From the NCBI GenBank assembly GCA_963784065.1, contig CAWAQA010000005.1:643669-707668 (forward strand): a stretch of 64,000 nt of DNA, read 5' to 3'. Below, one piece after another: positions 57,736 to 64,000 of this stretch (position 1 is its first letter; the number at the start of each line of letters is the position of its first letter). Origin of the DNA: CAWAQA01 sp963784065 (GTDB taxonomy: Bacteria; Acidobacteriota; Vicinamibacteria; Vicinamibacterales; UBA2999). The notes under the pieces are model-generated. The model had not been told where the DNA came from and did no database searches. It saw only the letters and a program-made list of their open reading frames with translations. The position numbers were made by a program, and so were the translations under genes.

Positions 57736-59001
57736 ACGGCCGCAACGTGACGCCGGTCGAGTATCCGCCGCGACCGCCGCAACCGTCTTGTCGACCAGTC
57801 GCAGGAACGCGTCGATCGTCACCTCGAGGTCGGCCTCGGGCGTATCTTCTTCCTTGCAGTGCGACAAACCGTTGGTGGAACTGGCGAACATCATCACGGC
57901 GGGCATGACGCGGCCCATCTCGACTGCGTCGTGCAGCGGTCCCGACGGCAGGCGTGGCGCGTGCCCCGTCGCCTCCTGCACCGCGTCGGCGCACAGGTCG
58001 ACCAGACGCGGATCGAACCGGCAGGGATCGATGCGCCACAGGTGCCGCCACGTCACGGTCACGCCGTTGGCCGCGGCGGCGCGCGAGGCAGCCTCGTGCG
58101 CATCGGCGAGTGCCCGTCGCAACGTGTCGGGTTCGAGGGCCCGCTGATCGAGCGCGATCTCGCACACGCCCGGTACCGCGGTGACGATCGCCGGCTCGAC
58201 CGAGACAGTGCCCACCGTGCACACCATCCCGGTGGCTGGCGTCGAGTGGCGCCGGGCGATCTCGCGACAGGCGAGCGCCGTCTCGGCGGCAGCGAGGAAC
58301 GCGTCACGGCGCATGGCGATTGGCGTCGACCCCGAGTGCGCCGCCTGGCCGACGAACCGCAGCACATGGCGCTCGACGCCGTAGGTGCCGATCACCGCAC
58401 CCGTGGATCGCCCCATCGCTTCGAGCACGGGCCCTTGCTCGATGTGGAGCTCGAGGTACGCGCGCGGGTGGCGTTGGTCGAGAGCCCGACGCGCCTCGGG
58501 CATGCGGTCCAGATCGACGCCGTTCTCCGCCAGCGCCTCCGCGAGCCGCACGCCCTGGCGGTCCACCAGGTCCCGCACGCTGTCGGGCACGAGACTCCCG
58601 CTCGCGCCCGACGACCCCAGCAGGCTGCGCGAGAAACGCGCGCCCTCTTCGTCGGCGAAGTCCACGACGGCCAGCGTCACGGGCGGGATGGAGCCGTTGA
58701 ACCGACGGAGTGCCTCGATGCCCGCGAGTATGCCGAGCGGGCCGTCGAGCCAGCCGCCGTTGGGCACCGAGTCGAGGTGGCCGCCGATGATGACGGTGTC
58801 GGGGCGCGCGCCCGGCACGGTGATCCAGTTGTTGCCGGCGATGTCGGGTTCCGCCCGCAGCCCCGCTTCAGCCAGCACGCCGTCGAGCCAGCGGCGTGCG
58901 TCACGCCAGACCGGGCCCCACGCGACTCGCTGGGCGCCATGGGCGTCGCTGGTCCGCGCCGCCAGGGCGCGAAGGTTGGCAATCACGTCGCGTGCGCTCA
59001 C
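57736..59001 (-). CDS. M20-family amidase (N-carbamoyl-L-amino-acid hydrolase/allantoate amidohydrolase type)
   Basis: GTG 59001 follows GAGGAG. Metal and active-site motifs are in order: IIGGHLDSVPNGGWLDGPLG (His, Asp), DFADEEGARF (Glu), YLELHIEQGPVLEAMGRS (His-Ile-Glu-Gln), AAHSGSTPIAMRRDA (the lid-domain dimer region) and PSGPLHDAVEMGRVMPA with the last His, then FASSTNGLSHCKEEDT. This is the hydantoinase/carbamoylase branch of M20 and would release amino acids or ureidoglycolate from carbamoyl compounds. The frame has no stop before the MFS gene, so an 825-residue fusion is predicted. Confidence 0.9.
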
Positions 59002-59159
59002 GTTGTCTCCTCGCGCCACCGATCATAATGGGTCTGATGAACCCGCACGCGTAGCCTGACGACGGCAGCGTGAATGGATCAGGGTGGCGAGTGAGCCATG
59101 AACTTAGAACTCGCAACGCCTTGTCTTGCGGAGACTTCTGAAGGAGTGCACGAATCGGG

Positions 59160-59210
59160 TTTGGTTGGCTGGGAGGCTGGGAGGCAGGGATTCGTATGGG
59201 AGGCAGGGAC
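59160..59210 (-). repeat. Extra partial copies of the tRNA-Gln 3' end
   Basis: Between the amidase gene and tRNA-Gln, GGCTGGGAGG, CTGGGAGGCAGGGATTCG and TGGGAGGCAGGGAC appear in close succession in the same orientation as the tRNA's 3' end at 59290-59310. These are likely footprints of repeated integrations at the tRNA. Nothing else is recognised in 59002-59289. Confidence 0.7.
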
Positions 59211-59289
59211 GCCTGGCGACGAGCGAAAGCGAGTGGCGGCGTGACTGAATCGGCCTCGGCCACGAAAGGAGGCCGAAGGCCGAACGAAG

Positions 59290-59363
59290 TGGCTGGGAGG
59301 CAGGGATTCGAACCCCGATAACGGCGTCCAGAGCGCCGTGTCCTACCGTTGAACGACCTCCCA
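59290..59363 (-). tRNA. tRNA-Gln (anticodon CTG)
   Basis: The minus strand folds as a complete cloverleaf. The acceptor TGGGAGG pairs with CCTCCCA, followed by discriminator G and an encoded CCA. The D arm is GTTC-AACGGTAG-GAC, and the anticodon stem CGGCG/CGCCG encloses loop CTCTGGA with anticodon CTG. The T arm contains GTTCGAATC. CTG reads the CAG glutamine codon. It stands alone between the KGG protein gene and the amidase. Confidence 0.95.
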
Positions 59364-59415
59364 GTATTAGGTCGCGAATTCCTGCGAGGCAGGAACTTCG
59401 GATTGTACAAAGAAG

Positions 59416-59447
59416 AAGCGGCCCGGCGCAAACGGCGCGGGCCGCTT
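59416..59447 (-). terminator. Hairpin terminator after the KGG stress-protein gene
   Basis: AAGCGGCCCG-GCGC-AAAC-GGCG-CGGGCCGCTT forms a stem with one bulged mismatch. On the minus strand it is followed by a T-rich TTCTTCTTTG, placing a factor-independent terminator 30 bases past the KGG gene stop. Confidence 0.85.
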
Positions 59448-59476
59448 GAAAATGAAACCGCGAGGATGACGAGCGA

Positions 59477-59748
59477 TTAGCGAATCTGCTCGTTCTGCTC
59501 GCTGCCGCCCGAACGCTCGGTCTCGTCAGGCGTGCCCAGGGCTTGCGGTCGTCGCCCTGGTCGTCCATCTGCGACTGCTTGCGCCGCTGATGGCTCGCCA
59601 TCCCGCCCTTGCGGCCGGCTTCGCGCGCTTCCTCGCTGGTCCACTCGTGGGCCGTCCCCTTCTGGTGGGCAGCCTTGCCGCCCTTGCTGGCAATCTCGCG
59701 CTGCTTGGCGCGGTCCATCGAAGCGAATCCGCGATCCTCTTTTGCCAC
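59477..59748 (-). CDS. KGG-motif stress-induced small protein (one frameshift)
   Basis: GTG 59748 follows AGGAGG. The protein reads EDRGFASMDRAKQREIASKG, GKAAHQKGTAHEWTSEEARE and AGRKGGMASHQRRKQSQ. The two (S/R)KGG units are the stress-induced bacterial acidophilic repeat of GsiB/YciG-type proteins. After a break near 59545 it ends GGSEQNEQIR. It is small, hydrophilic and probably disordered, like a general-stress protein. Confidence 0.88.
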
Positions 59749-60037
59749 ACTGACCTCCTGCCACAATGCACTCGGTTCCGTCGTCACGATGTCCGCGCGG
59801 CGGGGGCCCTCGCCCGCCCGCACCCGTTGACCGGCGTGCGGGCCTTCGCGTTCCGGGCTGGACGGCTGCAACGGAAATGCCACGGCTCAAGAGGACGGTC
59901 GCTGTAACTCTCATCAATAAAGGAACTTAGCTACACACATTCGAAGCGTCCGCGAAAACGGTTATATGGAAGAGCCATATTGCGTGCCGTGCAAGTCGCC
60001 ACTTGCGGCGATTTTCGTAAGTTTTTCAGAAGAAATA
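59749..60037. other. Intergenic region, no supported feature
   Basis: About 290 bases between two minus-strand genes. No palindrome or open frame of interest is seen; a stretch near 59900-60030 is notably AT-richer and may hold the promoter of the KGG gene or the terminator of gltX. Confidence 0.45.
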
Positions 60038-61494
60038 CTAGACGCGCGTCGCCAGGAACGCGATCAGACGCTCGAGGCGCGCGACCGTACGCTCGCGCCC
60101 AAGCAGCACCAGCACCTCGAAAAGCCCGGGGCTGGTCGTGCGCCCGGTCATCGCAACGCGCGTCGCATGGATGAGCGCGCCCGCTTTAATGCCCCGCTCG
60201 GCTGCCGATCCACGCACCGCCGCTTCCACATGTGGCTCATCGAAGGGCGTCACCGATCGCAGTAGCGCGACAAGCGCGGCCACATGCGCCGCCAGGTCCG
60301 GCGTAGACAGATGTTTCTCGATCGCCTCCTGCTCGTACTCAACCGTATCCGCGAGAAACGGGCCGCGCCAGCTCCACGAAATCGGTCGAGCCGCTTCGCG
60401 CGCGGACGCAGCAGATCGAGCAGACGAGAAGACATAGCTCGGACTCATGAGGACAGCGTCAGACCCGCCTCAGCGAAGAACGGCTCGACCGCGCGCGCCA
60501 GCTCGTCGGCCGGCAGCCGCGCGATGTACTGCCCGTTCATCCAGTCGAGCTTCTCGGTGTCGAACACGGCGTTGCCGCCGCTGATGCCCTCGAGCGAGAA
60601 GCGCTCGATGAGCTCGTCAGCCGACATCAGCTCGCGGTCGTCACCGGGCGACCACCCGAGCAGCGCCAGGAAGTTCACCATCGCCTCCGGCAGATAGCCC
60701 TGTCGCTGGTACTCGGTGACCGACGTGGCGCCGTGCCGCTTGCTCAGCCGTTTCTTGTCGGCGCCGAGGATCAGCGGCACGTGCGCGAAGGGCGGCGTCG
60801 GCGCGCCGAGCGCCTCGGAACAGCAGCACGTGCTTCGGCGTATTCGAGATGTGATCGTCGCCGCGGATGACGTGGGTGATCGCCATGTCGACGTCGTCGA
60901 CGACGACCGAGAGGTGATACGTGGGATGGCCGTCGGACCGCAGGATGACGAAGTCTTCGATGTTGGCGGTGTCGAACTCGATGCGGCCGTGCACCGCATC
61001 GTCGAAGCCGTCGTGCCCGCCGGCACCTTGAAGCGGATGGCGCGCGGCGCGCCCGACGCTTCGAGCTCGGCGATGCGCTCAGGCGTGAGCGCGAGGCAGG
61101 CGCGATCGTACTGCCACGCCTGGCCGCGCGCTTCGGCGCGCTCGCGTTCCGCCTGCAGGCGCTCCGGTGAGCAGTAGCAGTAGTACGCGTGGCCGTCCGC
61201 GACGAGCCGCGCGGCAGCTGCGCGATAACGTTCGAGGCGCTCCGACTGGAAGTACGGCGCGTGCGGGCCGCCGACCTCGGGCCCTTCGTCCCAGTCGAGG
61301 CCCAGCCAGCGCAGCCCGTCGAGAATGCCGGTGACCATGTCCGCGGACGAGCGCTCGACGTCGGTGTCCTCGATGCGCAGGACGAACGTGCCGCCGTGGC
61401 GGCGGGCGTAGAGCCAGTTGAAGAGCGCGGTGCGGGCGCCGCCGACGTGCAGGTAGCCGGTGGGCGAGGGAGCGAAGCGGACGCGCGGGCGCAC
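60038..61494 (-). CDS. gltX: Glutamyl-tRNA synthetase (at least three frameshifts)
   Basis: The class I motifs are present: RFAPSPTGYLHVGGARTALF (HIGH-type) and LGADKKRLSKRHGATSVTEY (KMSKS-type). Other blocks are VLRIEDTDVERSSADMVTGI, DDVDMAITHVIRGDDHISNT, MVNFLALLGWSPGDDREL and the anticodon-binding tail IHATRVAMTGRTTSPGLFEV. Breaks lie near 61010, 60815 and 60450. About 485 residues, normal length. It charges tRNA-Glu, and in many bacteria also tRNA-Gln, the gene for which is close by; whether this copy is discriminating cannot be judged. An essential gene broken this often argues strongly for sequence errors. Confidence 0.92.
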
Positions 61495-61501
61495 GCGCCG
61501 A

Positions 61502-62585
61502 TTATTTCATGATGCCCACGAAGAACAGCACGAGCTCGAGCACGAGGATGAGCACGATGGCGAGCTCGAGAAACTCGCCGCGCGCCATGCCGGTCTGCTC
61601 GACGGCGAACTGGTAGATCTCGTCGAGCGTCTTCAGCTTCTCCTCGTCGGCCTTCCAGTGGTCGAGGCCCAGCCGGGCGGCGGCCAGCGCCAGCAGGCGC
61701 GCGGCGTAGATATCGCCGACGAACTTGAGCGCGTTCTCGGTGCGATCGGTCAGCTCGTTGACGTCGATGAAGAGCGAGTGCACCCGCCGCGCGGCGCGCG
61801 TGTAGCGGCGCCCGCACCAGCCGGTGAACCAGCGGGCGCCTGCAGCTGCGCGTAGATGCCGGCCAGCTGCGCGTCGAGCAGATCGTCGTAGTAGCGGAAC
61901 TCGAGCAGCTGCGAGTTGGCGAACTCGAGGATCTCGAGTCGCGGCCGCGGCGCCGGCCTCGGTGTCGTAGACGAACGCGGCGTTCCACGCCGGCACGACG
62001 AGATCGTCGTCGAGATATGAGAGGCGGTGCCGCAGCACCTCGTCGCGTTCCTGCCGGCTGAGCCGTCGCGCTCGCCGCGCAGCAGACTGCGCGATGTCGT
62101 CGCCGTGCTGCTCGAGGACGAGCGTCGGCGATGGATCGCCGTCGAGCGCCGGAACGGCGAAGACGAAGTAGTCCTCGGCGAGAAACGCGTCGCGCGGCGC
62201 GGTCATCGCCGGCCCGAGCCGTGCCACCAGCCGCGGCAGCGCGCTCCGCGTCCGCCTCCAGCGTCGCGTCCTCCTGCCACTGAGCCCCTGCCGCACCAAC
62301 TCTGGCCACGTCGACGCCAGGGGCGCGTGATGGCGACCGAGATGACGCCGTAGTCGAAGAACTTGAACCGGGCGCGGAAGCCGGAAAGCTCCGGCATGCC
62401 GCGCGCTTCGCCTCCGACCGAGAGCGGCGGCTGCTGGTACTGGACGTAGGGCGGCGTGGACGACTTCGGGACCAGCCGCGCCTCGCTGGTCGGGCCAATC
62501 AGGCCGCGACGCGATCGAGCTGGATTGCTTCGGCGACGTCGAACAGGAAGAACGCCGTGCCCTGGCCGGCGCGGATATCGGGCAT
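61502..62585 (-). CDS. RMD1/YagE-type DUF155 protein with C-terminal membrane anchor (frameshifted)
   Basis: Begins PDIRAGQGTAFFLFDVAEAI. After breaks it reads SGFRARFKFFDYGVISVAIT and DAFLAEDYFVFAVPALDGDP. The conserved end is SLFIDVNELTDRTENALKFV, GDIYAARLLALAAARLGLDH, WKADEEKLKTLDEIYQFAVE and the tail helix LELAIVLILVLELVLFFVGI. This is the eukaryote-to-bacterium RMD1 family (DUF155), about 360 residues, probably inner-membrane anchored; its biochemical role is unknown. It stops 8 bases before the gltX start. Breaks near 62490, 62300, 61950 and 61830. Confidence 0.82.
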
Positions 62586-62670
62586 CCGCCGATACTACCC
62601 GCGCCGGTGTTACGGACTCGTTGCGCCGGAACGGTTCGTTGTACCGCTGACGTACGGGTTCGCCGTGACG

Positions 62671-63660
62671 TCACGGAAGTTCGACCAGGCGCCCGCGGCC
62701 CGTGCGCATGTCCTCCTCGAGCAGTTCGAACAATGCCTTGGTCTACCGGACCCGGCTTTCCGTCGTGTGATCGGCGCTTTTGTCCCACTCGACAATCGGC
62801 GCCACCTTCACCGAGCTGCCGATGAGCATCATCTCGCGCGCGGCACGGGCGTCGGCCACGGGGATGTCGCAGGACCGCGACGCCTGTAATGAGCTGCCGG
62901 CTCCTGCAAGGCCGGCGCGAGCTCGAGCAGGCGCCGCGACGTGCACCCCGGACAGGATGTGCTCGAACCGCGGGTGACGGAACACGCCATCGCGCGTGAC
63001 GAAAGCCACGTTCATGTTCGAACTCTCCCCGACATACCCCTCGTCGTCGATGAAGACGCCGTTGTCGAGGCCCGCCTCCTTGGCTTCCATCTGCATGAGC
63101 ACATTCGGCAGGTAGTTCGTGGCTCTTGGTAATAGCATAGAGGGACAGCTTGATCGGGTAGGTGGTCGTCATCACCCGAAGGCCTTCCGTGTCCCGCTCG
63201 GGGTATGAGAGTCCCGCGAAGATCATGACGAAGAATCCGGGCTCCGATCCGGCTCCAGGGCTCAGCTCGAGGCTGCCCGGTCCCGACGACAGCCAATAGC
63301 GGATCGAACCGTCTTCCTGCCGCTGGCGGCAGCCGTGCGGGATGACGATGTCGCGCATCGCCTCAGGCGTGGCCGGCAGTCAGCAGCTTCGATCGCTCGC
63401 GCCGACGGCGATGAAGCGTTCGAGGTGGGCGTCGAGATCGTAGATCCGCCCGGCCGACGAGCGTCGGCCGTGTCGAAGATGCCATGGCCGCGGTGAACCA
63501 TGTGGTCATCGAACGGCAGCACCATCAGCGCCGGGTCGGTGACAACCCCGCCCAGCTCGCTGGGGTGCAACGCCCAGAACTGTACCGGCTGGTGAGTCCT
63601 GAGGCCGCGCAGGGCGTCGAGCACATCCTCAGCTGTCAGCATGCGAAGGGATGACGTCAC
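62671..63660 (-). CDS. Class IV aminotransferase (D-amino-acid transaminase-like), frameshifted
   Basis: Reads VVTDPALMVLPFDDHMVHRG, HGIFDTA, YDLDAHLERFIASARAIE, SIRYWLSSGPGSLELSP, VMTTTYPIKLSLYAITKS and TNYLPNVLMQMEAKEAGLDN, with the PLP Lys expected in the TKS-NYL segment, then FIDDEGYVGESSNMNVAFVT and LFELLEEDMRTGRGRLVELP, ending at 62671. The YWLS-GPG motif is like plant D-amino-acid transaminases. Breaks near 63450, 63380, 63130 and 62720. About 325 residues. The donor may be D-amino acids or an aminodeoxychorismate-type substrate. Start GTG 63660 is tentative. Confidence 0.83.
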
Positions 63661-63823
63661 GGCTTCACTTTAGCCGAGGGCAGCGGTGTTTGACAGTGAC
63701 AGCAGGAGTCGAGCCGGAAGGATGCGTGAGGAGTGCGGCGAGCGGAGCGCATTTGCGCCCCGCCGCCAGTGGTGCCAACCGCGACTGAGATCGGGGGCTT
63801 TCTCCCGGTGGACGACCCTCGCG

Positions 63824-64000
63824 CCTACTTCGCGCGCCCCTGGTATCCCTGCGTGAGCGTCGAGATCTTCCACGCGGCACTGCGCCCTACGAGGTAGAGC
63901 GTCTTCTTGTCCGGGCCGGCGAATGCCAGATTCTGCACCACGCGGGCCGTGGGGATCGTGCCCATGTGCTGCCCTTGCGGGCTGAAGACCTGGATGCCAT
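63824..64000 (-). CDS. SMP-30/gluconolactonase-like protein, C-terminal part (runs off the window)
   Basis: The last 58 codons before a TAG stop at 63824 read GIQVFSPQGQHMGTIPTARV, VQNLAFAGPDKKTLYLVGR and STLTQGYQGRAK. This is the closing blade of SMP-30/gluconolactonase/LRE-like propellers, which hydrolyse sugar lactones with a divalent metal. The catalytic residues lie outside the window. The gap 63661-63823 contains nothing I recognise. Confidence 0.82.

Noticed and set aside
39715..59363. A 19.6-kb genomic island bounded by tRNA-Gln direct repeats
   Set aside because: No integrase, phage or conjugation gene lies inside, and the content (TonB receptor, HTH-TolB regulator) looks like ordinary chromosome; the left copy is too decayed to be a working site. 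Kept only as a finding to test.
59104..59883. Long minus-strand frames covering tRNA-Gln and the KGG protein
   Set aside because: Part of the frame is a translated tRNA gene (reading SNPCLPAT), a well-known artefact; only the KGG portion is real.

Overview
The window looks like a piece of a high-GC Acidobacteriota chromosome, most likely class Vicinamibacteria. This is an inference from gene content: an Oar-like TonB receptor with a carboxypeptidase-regulatory-like N-terminus, several DUF6152 proteins paired with secreted proteins carrying a TRPW motif, HTH/TolB-propeller regulators, PQQ-like and YVTN propellers, and metal-dependent amidohydrolases. There is no rRNA and only one tRNA, so the placement cannot be confirmed here. 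Many genes are split by single-base frameshifts whose protein sense resumes exactly in another frame. I read most of these as uncorrected long-read or metagenome assembly errors and annotate such genes as single loci with the breaks noted.

Layout. 0-11 kb: the start of a zinc alcohol dehydrogenase, a LigJ-like amidohydrolase, a secreted protein with a DUF6152 partner, DinB, a PEP-mutase/isocitrate-lyase-like protein, a broken amidohydrolase, an ECF-type sigma factor, DoxX, VOC proteins, an Asp-box propeller with a MoaD-like partner, and DUF5655. 11.2-27.1 kb: a minus-strand block of five tightly packed large genes (PhoD-like phosphatase, DUF6603 protein, and three giant proteins with no named domain that I recognise), preceded by a methyltransferase. 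This is the best candidate for an undescribed system. 28-36.5 kb: YVTN protein, secreted haem protein, intact amidohydrolase lipoprotein, ERCC4-type nuclease, HigBA with a candidate operator, and a second DUF6152/TRPW module. 36.8-39.9 kb: insertion sequence wreckage (IS481-like fragment, IS630-family element, a further transposase tail), a truncated propeller gene and a degenerate tRNA-Gln fragment. 40-46.3 kb: TonB receptor, a secreted protein and a membrane-anchored PQQ-like propeller. 46.7-56.4 kb: small enzymes and regulators, including cupin, VOC, DinB, a phytanoyl-CoA dioxygenase-like protein, an SRPBCC/ArsR/AlkD-like operon, SugE with a structured leader, PaiB and an HTH-TolB regulator. 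56.4-64 kb: MFS transporter joined in frame to an M20 amidase, tRNA-Gln(CTG) with extra 3'-end copies, a KGG stress protein, gltX, an RMD1/DUF155 protein, a class IV aminotransferase and the end of an SMP-30-like gene.

Functionally this is a heterotroph's accessory-rich region: outer-membrane uptake, secreted oxidation/propeller proteins, amidohydrolase and hydantoinase-type catabolism, and detoxification. The large five-gene locus remains functionally unexplained.
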